This document shows, piece by piece, positions 1 through 11,030 of a DNA stretch of 64,000 bases. Numbering within the stretch: the first letter of the stretch is position 1; each line of letters begins with the position of its first letter. The translations under genes were made by a program, and so were the position numbers. The notes under the pieces were generated by a model. That model was not told the origin of the DNA and did not search any database. It saw only the letters and a list, made by a program, of their open reading frames with translations. The stretch is from assembly GCA_024516035.1 (NCBI GenBank), contig CM044964.1, forward strand, positions 5,351,160 to 5,415,159, given 5' to 3'. The stretch is from Bactericera cockerelli. Its lineage: Eukaryota > Arthropoda > Insecta > Hemiptera > Triozidae.

Positions 1-2
1 TG

Positions 3-578
3 CGTGGTCATTCTTTTCTACCAAATGATCGTGATTTTGGGATCATCAAGAAAATAGTAAGAAGATATGACAGACTCTATCTTCCCGAAGAATACAATAC
101 AATAATAAGAGAAACAAGTTCAAAGTTTACCGTGGTGGAATGGACCACAGATCGTGTATTGGATTTCGCAAAATGGTGGCCTCCTCTTTACAAAAAGAAC
201 TCTCTATCTCGAGAGACTTTTGGAAAAAGAGTTCCAAAAAACGAGAAACAGTCATTTGTTCCTACATCCTTCAAATCATTCATGTATGATAGTTACACCC
301 CCGGTGTTGTTCAATGTAACACTTTCATTGATGGTCTCTTTGTGCATAATTTTGCCTTGAAAAAGAATGCTGAGTCAGTGATCTCACTTCCAGAGGATAA
401 GGCGTACAGAGGAGACAAGGTGTCTATCAAGATAAATAAAATAGGTGATATAAAAGATGTACAAAGTAGTATCCCTGTCGAATTCAAGGAGTTTTACGAC
501 ACAATCATAGCATGGGATGTGGCGGATATAGATAGTGATGGGGCAGAAGATGACGGAGAGTATGATTTTGTTCCATGA
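3..578 (+). CDS. DUF7869-like ORF, 5' end outside window
   Basis: The frame is open from the first bases of the window to a TGA stop, giving about 191 residues of a C-terminal part. It begins RGHSFLPNDRDFGIIKK, which resembles the conserved block of DUF7869-domain proteins that are multicopy in insect genomes (family recognised from memory). An Asp/Glu-rich tail (residues near DVADIDSDGAEDDGEYD) ends the protein. No start codon is in the window; an internal GTG at 132 is not a credible start. An AATAAA-like signal lies near 665. The function of the family is not established; a transposon origin is suspected because it is repetitive and because the next feature is an inverted repeat that interrupts a LINE. 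Confidence 0.6.
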   Translation, partial: RGHSFLPNDRDFGIIKKIVRRYDRLYLPEEYNTIIRETSSKFTVVEWTTDRVLDFAKWWPPLYKKNSLSRETFGKRVPKNEKQSFVPTSFKSFMYDSYTPGVVQCNTFIDGLFVHNFALKKNAESVISLPEDKAYRGDKVSIKINKIGDIKDVQSSIPVEFKEFYDTIIAWDVADIDSDGAEDDGEYDFVP

Positions 579-728
579 TGTTCTATATTGTTCATCTTGA
601 GTTTGTTATTTACTTTGAAACTTTGAAAAACTTTTTTAAAAACTCAAATTGTCCTTCAGTCATAAAAATAAAACACATAACCTGACATTTTTGAGCAAAA
701 ACAAGCATTTTTTTGTTCAATTTTAGGT

Positions 729-950
729 GTTCATTGTAAGAACCCCATAAGTCAACAATATAAAAAGTTGTCCTGGGGTGAACATATAATATATATAGAG
801 CTCATTTTTTACTAAAACGATGCAGTTTTGATAGAGGAAGAGTTTATCTTTTAAAACGAAGAGAAATCTTGATTATTACTCAAGTTATAAAGTTTTTTGT
901 CCCTCCTGAAAAATTAGGAAATGCTGACTTATGGGGTTTTACAAATGAAC
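729..950. repeat. Inverted repeat with 28-bp arms downstream of the DUF7869 ORF
   Basis: Arms at 729-756 and 923-950 match as reverse complements apart from one mismatch and two single-base indels; both contain the core ACCCCATAAGTCA. The 166-bp spacer shows no ORF. The outer edge of the right arm (950) is exactly where LINE reverse transcriptase homology stops, so the repeat may be the terminus or subterminal hairpin of an element that includes the DUF7869 ORF, or a small MITE. No clear target duplication was found. Confidence 0.6.
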
Positions 951-3304
951 GATTCATATGTAGTTGGACTTTTAAAATCTTTAGTTACCCAGTAAACTAG
1001 TCCAGAGTTTCTTCTAGCAGTTGCTAATATTTTTTGAACATGGCAGTCAAAATAAAGTTTGCTGTCCATATGAATGCCCAGATCTCTGTGCACATGTTTC
1101 CTACAGATAATACTACCATTTATTTCATAATTGTGTAAGTAAGTAGTCCGTTTTCTGGTAAATGAAATGGTTGCAGTTTTTGATGGATTACACATCATAC
1201 CATTGTCAGAACACCAACGAATAACAGAGTCAATATCTTTTTGTAAAATTAAAGCATCATTAGGCTCGTAGATAATACGACTAATTTTGAGGTCATCAGC
1301 AAAGATTTCAAAGTGGCTGGTGATAACGTTTTTAATGTCATCAATGAATATATTAAACAGGACAGGTCCCAGATTTAAACCTTGAATTACTGAAGAGGGT
1401 ATACTGTGTCCCTCTGATAGAAAGTTACCATTTTTTACCTTAAATGTTCGACCCTCCAAGTAACTTTTAAAGAAAATACGGTATGCAGGTGTGAGTCCGA
1501 AATAACTTAGTTTTCTTAACAGAAGGCTATGATTTACGAGGTCGAACGCCCGGCTCAAGTCAAAATAGACTGTATCCACTTGCAAGTGGTTAAGGACAGG
1601 TGGGGACGAAAACTGTAAAAAAGAAACCAAGTTTGTGACAGTTGATCGACCACTCAAAAATCCATGCTGATGCGGACTCAATATATTTTTTATATGATAA
1701 CTCAGATGATTCACAATTATTTTCTCAAATATTTTTGAAAAATTTGTCAATAAGGCCACAGCCTGTAATTTTTGACATCGTTAACATCGCTGTTCTTAGG
1801 TACGGGGACAACAATAGATGTTTTCCAAGATTTTGGAAAACTCCCAGATTTTAAAGAAAAATTAAAGATTTTGCAAAGTATGGGGCGATTATAAAAATAC
1901 AACCTTTAACAATAAAAGACGGTATACCATCAGAGCCTGAAACACAGGAAGATTTTAAAGACTTTGCAGCCTTGACAACATCCCCGACTGTGATACCGGG
2001 TGGCACAAGCAGCGGGACATGGTCAGAGCCGTGCTCCTCTCGCTGCTGCGGATCCACTGCTAAGCCATTGTAGGTGGAACTAAAGTGGTCTGCGAAAACC
2101 TTAGGTACTTGATTTTCTAGTAAGACACGACCATTTTGTACGATACTGATTTGATGGGCATTTTTATATTGAGTTTTCAGATATTGCCAGAAAAACTTTG
2201 GGTTGTTATGAAGGTCAGTTTCAATTTTACATTTAAATCTACGTTCATCAGATACGAGAGTTTTTTTGCAAAGTTTCCTGAATTTTTTAAAAGAGTCCCG
2301 AAAGTGATTATTATGGGGATTTTTTTTCCATTTTCTGTGAAATTTTTCTTTACTTCGCAACTGACAAATGAGAAGTTTCGAAAACCAGTGAGGGTATTTT
2401 GAAGCACGCACGATTTTATCAGGTACAAAATTTTCTATGGCCCGCGTGAAGGCATTTGTGAGATCATCAACCAGGACATCCGAGGAGGAAGAATCTGAGA
2501 ATTCATAATCAGACAAAAAATTGTACAAACCGACAAAATCCCCTTTGGTAAAGTTTTTTTTGACTATAGGTACAAATGAATTATTATTAAAGACAGGTAT
2601 TGATAAAGAAATGAGGAGACTAGGGTGCTGGGCATCAATGCTAACCAGTTTCTCTTCAAAGTCTATATTAACTTCACTGGAAAAATTAGAACACACCAAG
2701 TCCAGTAAGTTATCATAAGGATTAATCCTAAGGAAGTTCTGTTGAACAATATTTAAATTACAGAATAATTCATAAATAATTTCAGATTTCCTTCTTATGT
2801 GTGAGTTGCTATTTGCACTAATACCGGTATCCCAGTTAAAATTGGGAATATTAAAATCCCCCAGACATAATATCTTATACAGAGATAAATCAATATTTTC
2901 AAGTAAAAATGTGCTGTATTTTTCCAAAATATCAGTCCCGATTTGAGGGGAAGGTAATGGTTACCTATAAGAAGAGTGCAATCTGAATTGAGTTTCACTT
3001 CGATCCAAACACTCTCTATCCCATTAAAATCCAAGTCAAATCTACGATGTACATTGTACTTTTTATCTATGGAAATAAGACACCCCCCTCCCCTTATGTC
3101 TGCATCAGAGTTAGGTGCTAGCCTATCTTTCCGGAAAACAAAGTAATTATTAGGAAAATAACAATAACTATTATACCTATCATTAAGCCAAGTCTCGCTA
3201 AGTATTACTATGTCATAATTGCAACCAATAATATTTGCATAAAATTCAGACATTTTGGTCCGTAGACCTCTACAATTCTGATAGTAGATTTTCAAGTTAT
3301 TCAT
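951..3304 (-). pseudogene. LINE ORF2: endonuclease plus reverse transcriptase (frameshifted, truncated)
   Basis: The N-terminal APE-type endonuclease shows YQNCRGLRTK, SETWLN and GDFNIPNF. Frameshifts occur near 2945, near 1850 and near 1765. The RT palm shows YFDLSRAFDLVNH (motif A) and FADD at about 1292-1303 (motif C). Motif B reads SSVIQGLNLGP where SGVPQGSNLGP is usual, so several conserved residues are altered. Homology ends at PTTYES, position 951; the following residues come from the adjacent inverted repeat. The product would be inactive even without the frameshifts. Confidence 0.85.
3301..3304 (-). promoter_or_regulatory. ATGA stop/start overlap of LINE ORF1 and ORF2
   Basis: On the minus strand the ORF1 stop TGA and the ORF2 start ATG share three bases (TTATGAATAAC). 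Such overlaps support translational reinitiation in some non-LTR elements; SART1 of silkworm is the experimentally studied case. Here it is inferred from sequence only. Confidence 0.75.
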
Positions 3305-4493
3305 AAGATATCGGTAGTGGGCGTTTCTCCAGATAAGACAATAGTGGGTCTGAGGAACCCATGGTAAGGTTTAATGAGACATCCATCAGGCCAGATACTC
3401 ACATCATCAATTTTGGCGAAGTCAGTCAGCAAAACTTCAACGTGAAAAGATGAGTATGATTCTTGATACTTGGTTTTAATCTTTGAAATCTTCAGGTGAG
3501 AGAGGTTAAGTTCAGAACTTGTGACAATATCCTTGATATTTTGAATAGTTACCTCCGGCAGGAACCGACTCACGAAGAGAGCAGAAGTCTTGGGCGGGTT
3601 GGGTCTCACCATGGGGGTAGAAGACGCCTCGAGTACAGGCTGAGGTTTGGTTCCTATCTTGGGTTCCACTCGATTGCGGCCGCGCTGCCGATTGGAGACT
3701 ACTTGCTTCCATTCAGAATCAGGTGCAGAAGAAGAAGATGATTGATCAGCGTGTCCCGGGGAACAGTGATGCTAGGAGGAGGACCCCTTGCACCCGCCGC
3801 CCCTGATGCAGCCAAGCGTGGAGAAGATCGAACCCCCGGACTTGGACCTCGAGCCCGAGTCTCAGTACCAGCAGCAGAGAGCATGACATGTTGCTTGGTA
3901 TGATTACCTGTGTGCTTGGGATTCTCATTTGATTGACGTAACACTGACTCTAGGGTCTTGGCATAAGTAAGAGGAGCTGATTGCATGCTATTCTGCATCT
4001 TCAGTTCAAGTGTACCAATTTTTTCATGTGCCAAACTCAACTCTGCCTTGAGCTGAGCATTTTCGTCAGAGAGCTGCTTCTGGGAAGCATGAACAGATTT
4101 TAGCGTGTGAAAGACTTCATCAATTTTGCTAATAAGTGCGTGAACCAGTTTGTCTGTGTTGTTATGCACAGTGCTCACATGACCCTTCAGATTGGATTCA
4201 AGAGTGACCAAAGCAGTAGAATTGGTCTTCACATATTGTTGAAAGAGAGGTTTCAGAATATTTTCCAACTCTTCAGATGACTCACCAGAAGGATCTTCAG
4301 CTTCAGCCTGCAGAGATGGGTCAGATTTCCTGCAATTCTCGCATCGCCACTCCTCTTTCAGTTTCTGACTTTTTGCTTTCCAAGTAGACAGCTTCAGGGA
4401 ACATTGGAAATGGTAGCGAGTCTGACAGCCGTAGCACTTGGTGTAGCCTGCCTCCTGGGTGACTGGCACCGAACATTTACCACAGCTGCTCAT
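3301..4493 (-). pseudogene. LINE ORF1 protein with PHD finger (one frameshift)
   Basis: ORF1 of the CR1-like LINE, expected to be an RNA-binding chaperone. The first about 60 residues form a Cys/His PHD-type zinc finger (CGKC near the start, YTKCYGC, YHFQC, WRCENC). A central region of about residues 95-170 has heptad-like character and is probably a coiled coil. The C-terminal part (ALFVSRFLPEVT through VSIWPDGCLIKPYHGFLR) is a conserved RRM-like block found in insect LINE ORF1 proteins. A single-base frameshift near 3745-3750 separates the halves; both sides are otherwise open. The stop overlaps the start of ORF2. Confidence 0.8.
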
Positions 4494-4510
4494 ATTACGT
4501 GTTCACTCAA

Positions 4511-4815
4511 CACATGTTATAAAATAGATTTGAGTGATGAAATTTACCACTGGGACCTAAGAGGTCAATGTATCACTCGTATCAAATTCAGATATCTGAT
4601 AAGAAATGAAACTTTAGCGTAAGAGATATTTATATAAACAATGAAAACTTTTTTAATCTATGGTTTTATCAGAAACTGATTACACCATTATAAAGAAAAA
4701 AATTAACTGTACATATTTATCTTTTTCAAATTCAAAATACATGAAAAACACCATTATTAATTAAAAATGAATGGGAGCGAAGGTATTATTATTATTACTA
4801 CCTTCGTGAAGAAGG

Positions 4816-4846
<31 letters not shown>

Positions 4847-5012
4847 TTGGTGAAGAAGGTAAGAAACGTAATTACCTCAAGGATGTAAAGAGAAATAAGG
4901 AAAGATGTTCTAAGCTCAGAGGTTGATTATACCTGGGTACGATCGGAATCTGTAAGCACATTATTAATCTTGGCGCTAAACAGGGACGATGTTGTTGTTG
5001 TTTTTTTTTATC
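4511..5012. other. LINE 5' flank and (ATT)n microsatellite
   Basis: AT-rich DNA with no ORF. Imperfect (ATT)n tracts at 4786-4800 and 4817-4843 are framed by repeated TACCTTCGTGAAGAAGGTA-like units, a short duplication. The 5' edge of the LINE lies somewhere in the left half. Confidence 0.6.
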
Positions 5013-5657
5013 TTTCTTTCATTCTGCTCCAAAATGGCTCATTTAGACTTCGTAGATAAATGAACCGTTGCACCTCCCCTGTTATCACGGTTAGGTCAGT
5101 AAAAAAAAAAAAAAAAACATCTCTAGAACGGTATATGCTAAAATGCGAGATACTGTGAAATTTAGAATGTAGATCGTATGCAGGAAGAATATGCGACAGT
5201 GCGACACACAACTTTTTTTCCAGAAAATAGGTGATGTACCTACTGATCTCGTCCTTGGCTTTTCGACCAGCCTATCTATGGTTTATAGTACCCCTGTCTG
5301 CTGGCTGAGGGACTATAAACAGGGAGTAGACCAGCAGTCCAGCATTGATTTGGTTCTGGGGGCCCTTGTCAAGTTAGAAACAATGTATCATGGATGTATC
5401 CGTAGATTATTATTATTAAAAAAAAAAACAAAAAAAAATATTAGCCTCCTTGTAAAGACAGTGATAGAGATGCTGAGACATTCCTCCACTGTCTGGCTAC
5501 CATCGTTTTCGATGACGACAGCCTATGATCAATTGATCATTAATTATGGAAGCGTTTTTTTTTTTTTTTCTTTCTTTTATTCTGCTCCAAAATGGCACAT
5601 TTAAAGTTCGTGACTTCGTAGATAAATGCACCGTGGCACCTCCCCTGTGTTTGCGTT
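5013..5657 (+). repeat. 85-bp direct repeat flanking a dispersed repeat (family H)
   Basis: The block ATTCTGCTCCAAAATGGC...ACTTCGTAGATAAATG...CACCTCCCCTGT occurs at 5013-5095 and again at 5571-5657. Between them lies family H (about 5232-5551): ATAAACAGGGAGTAGACCAG, GGTTCTGGGGGCCCTTGTC, CCTCCTTGTAAAGACA and CCACTGTCTGGCTACCATCG. The same family recurs at 8624-8875 and, inverted, at 22785-22870. An A-rich stretch splits it at 5415. Confidence 0.7.
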
Positions 5658-5734
5658 AATTTTAGCAAAACTAAGCACTCCCTCATTTCCTCATGAAAAT
5701 TGCAACTATCAACCAGCTCCAGCTTAATGTCTCT

Positions 5735-5885
5735 TTTCTCTCTCTCTCTGTCCCACTTCCATGTTTTCATCTCTCTCTCACACACTTCCATGTATTCCTT
5801 TGAATTTCGCACTCTCTCTCTCTTTCTCCTCACTCTCTCTCTCCTCTTTCTCTCTCTCTCTTTCTTTCTCTCTTCTCCCTGTCGT

Positions 5886-5934
<49 letters not shown>

Positions 5935-6025
5935 CTCCTCTCCTCTCCTCTCTCTCTTTCTTTCTTTTATGTTTTTCCATTCCTTTCTCCTTCTTCCTCT
6001 CTCTCTCTCCTTATCTTCCTCTCCC

Positions 6026-6068
<43 letters not shown>

Positions 6069-6245
6069 CTCTACCTCTCTTTTCATTTCTTTCTCCTTCT
6101 CCATACCTTTCTCTTTCTATCTCTCTCCCTCTTCCTCTTACAAACTCCTCCTCTCTCTTTTATCTTATTACTACTCCCTCTTTTTTTTCTCTCTCTCTCT
6201 CTCGTCCTCTCTCTCTTTTCTCTTTCTCTCTCTCTTTTTTCCTTT
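5735..6245 (+). repeat. (CT)n-dominated polypyrimidine tract
   Basis: About 510 bp that is almost entirely C and T on the plus strand, mainly CTCTCT with CTTT and CCTT interruptions and a pure (CT)n core around 6025-6065. It gives spurious Ser/Leu/Phe-rich reading frames in three frames. Confidence 0.95.
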
Positions 6246-6286
6246 TGAGCATATGTTCTCTTTTTCTGTCATTATCTCAATTATCT

Positions 6287-6505
6287 GTCCCGGTAGCTCA
6301 GTGGTAAAGGTGGCACTCTGAGAATCCAGAGATTCCAGAGGTCGCGGGCTCAAAACCCAGCCGAGACATGACAAGTTATCCTCCCATTTTTACCACATAG
6401 TGATATGTTTTGGGCTTACTGCTGGAATAATTGGACTTTATTAGTCCCAATCGAGCAGTATAAATAAGGCGTTATCTTTATTATCATTAATATTATTATC
6501 ATTAA
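6287..6505 (+). mobile_element. SINE A copy 1 (tRNA-derived)
   Basis: The head GTCCCGGTAGCTCAGTGG carries a pol III A box (TAGCTCAGTGG) and, about 50 bp on, a B box (GGGCTCAAAACCC, one change from GGTTCGAANCC). The body contains GACATGACAAGTTATCCTCC and TAGTCCCAATCGAGCAG, and it ends in TTATTATCATTATT. Three more copies in the window share head, body and tail, so it is a SINE and not a tRNA gene. Confidence 0.85.
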
Positions 6506-7150
6506 ATAATTATACCTCATTTTGTCATTTTCATACAATATAAGAAAATGCATTAACATAAACAATTCTTGTCTGATAGTTTCCTTAACATATTATTATT
6601 ATCCATGTACACTCATCGGAAAATGTACATTTACCGGAGACTAGCTGTTCAATATGCCTCCATGTATTTACTTAACGGACTTAAAAAGAGGTAAATAATA
6701 TTATACACGTGGCAATTTTGAGATTTTATACTAAATCACTTGTATCTTCAAAACCGCTTAACTGATTTTCTTCAAATTTATTTTAAATGGTAGAATAACG
6801 TATTTCTTTATTTTACATTCTACACAAAATTCTGTATCAACAAGTCGTAGACCTTATTTTTTCACTTTTTTGTCCAAAATTTTGAATTTTCTTAATTATT
6901 AGGGCTGAATCATATTTTATTAAAAATAAATAAATGCTAGCAGTCATAAATCTGAAATAACAAAAAGTTATGTGCAACGCTACTTCAGAAAGCGAATTAA
7001 TATTAACTATCTTTTTTTGTTGCAGGTAACTGAATTCTGTGTGGCATAGTCTGAATAATAAATTGGTCTTTCCTGATTTTCTAAAAAGGTAAGTTAAAAA
7101 GAATGAAATATGGGAAAGTGTTTTCAGAATAAAAAATCACCATGAGTAGT
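6506..7150. other. AT-rich DNA, nothing recognised
   Basis: No ORF of note and no motif was recognised. Short A and T runs only. Confidence 0.5.
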
Positions 7151-7154
7151 TGAA

Positions 7155-7245
7155 TTTTTTTTTTTTTTTTTTTTTTAGACATGAGTGTTTTACAGTCGTT
7201 TTTATTTCTTATAGCCATGAAACAGGAAATACTGTAGATTTATCT
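7155..7245 (-). mobile_element. SINE D 3' fragment
   Basis: A T run (the A tail on the other strand) is followed by the reverse complement of the SINE D 3' end, including TTATAGCCATGAAACAGGAA and TACTGTAGA. The 5' part is missing. Confidence 0.65.
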
Positions 7246-7539
7246 TATCAGTCACAGTGTTTTAAATAAGTTTATTATTATATCATGCTTTATTAGAAGG
7301 ACATAGGTAAACAAAATCAACAAAATAAAATAGTTTGAAAATTAATGAATTATAAATAATTGCTTGCCGCAATCTCTACCAACCAGTCCCTAAGAAGAAG
7401 AATAATGTTTATTTTCATAATAATATTCATGCTGCTCACCATTAATATGGAGGGTTGCTAAAAAATCAGAGCATAACAATCACTTAAGAAAAAACATTTT
7501 TTCCCTTCTTTTTTTACCATTTTTACCAACATAAACAGA
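7246..7539. other. AT-rich DNA, nothing recognised
   Basis: No ORF or repeat was recognised. Confidence 0.45.
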
Positions 7540-7705
7540 AAAGTAAGAAGTTGTATTGGATATACATCAATATCAGAACATACCTGGACAGCTGTTTCGA
7601 GTTTATTTGCTTTCATCATCAGGTAGTAGTTCTGAATGTCCATGCCATCAACTAACCTCTCTATTTTAATCAGTACAAACAGAAAAGTGAGAAGTTATAT
7701 TAGAT
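7540..7705 (-). repeat. Repeat K copy 1 (unit of a 144-bp tandem repeat)
   Basis: Contains CAGAACATACCTGGACAGCT, TTTGCTTTCATCATCAGGTA, CCATGCCATCAACTAAC and AATCAGTACAAACAGAAAAG. It is about one unit long and matches the tandem array at 53354-53590. Short pieces recur near 25072 and 35708. Confidence 0.7.
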
Positions 7706-8620
7706 GTACAATTGTACATGAATAGTTTTTAACTGCATGGTCATATGACGACAGGTCGTGGAAAAATAAAAGTGAAGAAATGTATTTTCTTTTTTTTTCT
7801 TTCGAAATTTGACCTATGTAATGAACTAAGAAATATGTAGTTTAAACGGAAAAAAGTCGTCACCAATTTAAAAAAAAAAAATCTTTTGCAAGCTACTCGA
7901 CGGGCGGCATCAAGTCTAGGACACAGCGCCGTGTCTGCATCCTGTTTGTCTGGAACTCTGTGCTGGCGGTGGATTGCGCCGAAATCGGAGGAGCTGTCTT
8001 TTGGCTTTCCGCAATGAGAGAATAGGAAATACCCAGACGGCGGCGTCGCCGGTGAGAACAGAATATGAGACAGCAAAGAACGTACGGAAAGACTGGAAAG
8101 GAAAATGAAGAAACGAATGAAATTGGAGAGTCATGAAAAAGGATCGATCTATAATATCAGAAATCATACGAGTAATAGAGGAATATTATTGACAAAGTAA
8201 ATATAAAGACAGGCATTCAGGAAAAAGAAGAACCTTTAAAAATAAGGGAAAGAGAAATCAAGCTCGCCAAGTAGCGCCAATCCAACCGGCCTATATTAAC
8301 ACGAAACAGAATTTATATGTATTTTGTTTTATTTTTTTCGTCCACTTCCCATTTTATGTACCATTTTACCACTACAAAATCAAGAAGCATTGGAAAAAGA
8401 GAGGATAAAAAAAAAAAAAAAAAACAGAGGGAGACTGACATGTGACAAAGGTAAACTATAGAAGACAAACCCAACAAGTGTGAGAAATGTATCTAAACCT
8501 GTCACAACAAATAAGGGAATTTTTGTTCTAAAGGGACGAATCCTGTCAAGTGATCCTAGGTGACGTTTTTTTGCTTCCGACGGAACTTTTGAGATCTCTT
8601 TTTCTGCCTCATTTTTTTAG
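7706..8620. other. Unique DNA with a GC-richer island at about 7895-8080
   Basis: A block that includes CGACGGGCGGCATCAAG and CAGACGGCGGCGTCGCCGG stands out from its AT-rich surroundings. No convincing ORF or splice pattern was seen. A short piece at 7722-7745 (TTTTTAACTGCATGGTCATA) resembles the 3' end of the 5S-headed SINE. It could be an exon, a regulatory island or an old repeat. Confidence 0.4.
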
Positions 8621-8623
8621 TGC

Positions 8624-8880
8624 AGTGGTACCAGAGGCTGACGTGTTAAAAAATGATATGGGTTCGTATCCAAGTACCTACATTTTATCACTATAAACAT
8701 GGGGTAGACCAGCAGTCTAGCTGGGGGAATATAAACAGGGAGTAGACCAGCATTGGCTTGGTTCTGGGGGCCCTTGTCAATTGTTTGCCTCCTTGTAAAG
8801 ACATTGGTAGAAGTGCTAAGTCATTCCTCCACTGTCTGGCTACCATCGTTCACGATGATGCCATCCTATGATGATGATCT
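8624..8880 (+). repeat. Repeat family H copy 2, possibly SINE-like
   Basis: Shares CAGGGAGTAGACCAG, GGTTCTGGGGGCCCTTGTCA and CCACTGTCTGGCTACCATCG with the copy at 5232-5551. It is preceded by AGTGCAGTGGTACCAGAGG and GGGTTCGTATCC, which could be a decayed tRNA-like A box and B box. That would make H a SINE family; this is tentative. Confidence 0.55.
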
Positions 8881-8889
8881 CTGTTTATC

Positions 8890-10110
8890 TCATAAGAGAG
8901 AGTCTTTTCGTATCTCTCTCTGTCTCTATCTATCTCTCTGTCTCTTCCTCTCCTATCTCTCTCTCCTTCCCTATCTGGCCAATTTTCTCTTTAACATCAC
9001 TCGAAAGTTACGAGTCAAATTATTATCAACACTTTATTCTCATAACTAGCTCTAACTTTTTTTTGCCTATTCCTCCTCTTTGCCTCACTTTTCCTCACCT
9101 TCTTTTACTCACCAACTTTCCATCCTTTTAATATATTTAATTAAAAATTCTTTTTTAAGTGCGAAGATTTAATTTTTTTACTCCCTTCCTCTTCTCTCTC
9201 TCTCTCTCTCGTTTTTTTTTTTTTTTTTTTTCCTTCAACTTTTTTTGACTCCTGTCCTAGTTTTCCGGTTTAAGAAAGAAGAGGATTAAAAAAATGCAGA
9301 GTTATTCCATTTCCATAATACTTTACAGTGCCTCATCTTAAAATGATGGTTCCAATTACAAGGAGGGCCGCATTCGGCGAGTTTCCAATTTAAATCCATG
9401 AATGTACCAGTACCTATCGATGGTTAATTTCAATATTAAAAATCAAGTAATGGCTATTTATTTTTTAACTTGTTAATTCTTCACCTTTTCACATGTATTT
9501 TGTGGTTTAAAAAGTACTTTATTATTACTCTCTCCTTTTATAATTCTTTCTCTCTTTCTCTTTCTCTTTTCTCTCTTTCTCCACACCTATCTTTTCTCCT
9601 TTTTTTTATCTCTCTTTCCTCAAATTTCTATTCTTTGTTACTTATAATTCTTTTCCTTCTCTGTCTCGCTTCTTATTATCATTACTCTCTCTCTCTCCCC
9701 ATCTCTATCTTCTCCCCCTTTTTCATCTCTCTTTCCTCAAATTTCTATTCTTTGTTAGGTACTTATAATTATTTTCCTTCTCTCTCTCTCTTCTCTTTTA
9801 CCTCCCCTTTTCCTTCCTCTTGTTGCAAATTATTCCACCTCTTCCTCCTTCTCCCTACAACCTGTATAGATTTCTCTCATAAATATTTCAAAACGCAATC
9901 TCCGGTGATAAATCAGGCCCTTCGTAGACTCTGTACAAACTGTACAGCACTAATATTGAATCTCCCTCTCTATATTCCACCCTCTCTCCCATTTTCTCCC
10001 TCTCCCATTATCTCCCTCTCCCATTATCTCCCTCTCCCATTATCTCCCTCTCCCATTATCTCTCTCTCCCATTCTCTCCCTCTCCCATTCTCTCTCTCTT
10101 TTAACTCTCT
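8890..10110 (+). repeat. Pyrimidine-rich region with 16-bp tandem repeat
   Basis: CT-rich DNA broken by AT-rich stretches (about 9240-9530) and a short unique stretch at 9860-9960. At 9985-10100 a 16-bp unit, CCCTCTCCCATTATCT, is repeated about seven times with drift to CATTCTCT. The frames across it are low-complexity Ser/Leu strings. Confidence 0.85.
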
Positions 10111-10409
10111 TCACCTCTTTCTATCATCATAAATAATTCCCTGTGTCTACGAGTAAATTGGTTTCGAATATTGATTTGGACCACCAATATTTGTCCTGTT
10201 TTTCAAATTGTGTCTGTTGCTCCTGTCAGAGGAGCGCATAATTTACGGATGTCACTTTTTTCCTACATTTTGCCTCGAAATGTATCATGAGGAATAAAGT
10301 TGAACCTGATTAGAAGAGATGTAAGAGAAACCTCTATAATAATATTAATAAGCCCTTCGGCACCCCTTACGGAGCATGGGCCTCCTACTTAAGGAGGGCG
10401 TTTATAAAT

Positions 10410-10774
10410 ATCTCCCTTGCCTTTATCCCATATTAGCTTATGTTGCTTTTGGGGTCGGCATTGTTCAACCTCCTGGTTGAGGTTGGTAGGGTGGAGCACG
10501 TTTTTTTATTGCTGGATGGCCTTCCTAACGTCAACGGTTCTATTTGGTTTTAACGTCCTGATTTGGACGGGGGCGTTACCCTCCATTGGCTGGGAATCGT
10601 ACCAGCTGGTACCCACATTAACCTCACCATGCCTGGGTAAGGCCGGAAATGCAAGCCTCACGTATTTGGAGGGAACAGAATTTTCTCCGAAAAGTCTGCT
10701 CCAACCGGGGATCGGACTCGGGATCTCTGGACTACGGGCAGTATAGTCACAACCATTACGCCACGGAGGCTGCC
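10410..10774 (-). mobile_element. SINE C copy 1 (tRNA-derived), near full length
   Basis: On the minus strand it starts GCAGCCTCCGTGGCGTAATG, with an A-box-like GTGGCGTAATGG and a B-box-like GAGTCCGATCCCC. The body follows (GAGGCTTGCATTTCCGGCC, CAGCTGGTACGATTCCCAG, GAGGGTAACGCCCCCGTCC, GACGTTAAAACC), then a tail with GTTAGGAAGGCCATCCAGC. It matches 44597-44960 along its whole length. Confidence 0.85.
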
Positions 10775-11030
10775 TTAAGAAGGGCGTTTATTTATTTAAA
10801 AAAAAAAAATATTTATTTAATTTATTTATTTAATTTTATTGAAAGACTTTTCAATAATAAAAAAAAAAACGTTTTTTTTATTACAATTATTCCAAAATAT
10901 TTTTTTTTTACATTTTAATCTCTACGTAAAATAACAATTTCTAGATCCAATTTACCTTTCTATAAGAAAAATTATCTCTTTATAAGAGAAACCTGCATAT
11001 AAGTGAACTCAATGGACCGGAATTTCGTTC
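10775..11030. other. AT-rich flank with short palindromic repeat
   Basis: T/A-rich DNA. TTTATAAGAGAAACCT at 10980-10995 recurs inverted at 12358-12373, on the far side of the next LINE, and GTAAGAGAAACCTCTATAA occurs near 10321. This looks like an old dispersed repeat split by later insertions. Confidence 0.45.

Larger units (their letters stand above)
951..4510 (-). mobile_element. CR1-like LINE, degenerate, RT C-terminus missing
   Basis: Reading the minus strand, the order is PHD-finger ORF1, an APE-type endonuclease, then a reverse transcriptase. That architecture fits the CR1/Jockey-related non-LTR group. The copy has at least four frameshifts and loses the thumb and C-terminal part of the RT plus the 3' UTR at position 950. 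Loss of the 3' part is not what target-primed 5' truncation produces, so the element was cut by a later insertion or rearrangement. The 5' end is not sharply defined; it lies upstream of the ORF1 start at 4493. Confidence 0.85.

Noticed and set aside
7741..8076. Possible exon in the GC-richer island
   Set aside because: Short frame, with no domain, no clear splice sites and no neighbouring exons; kept only as a compositional note.
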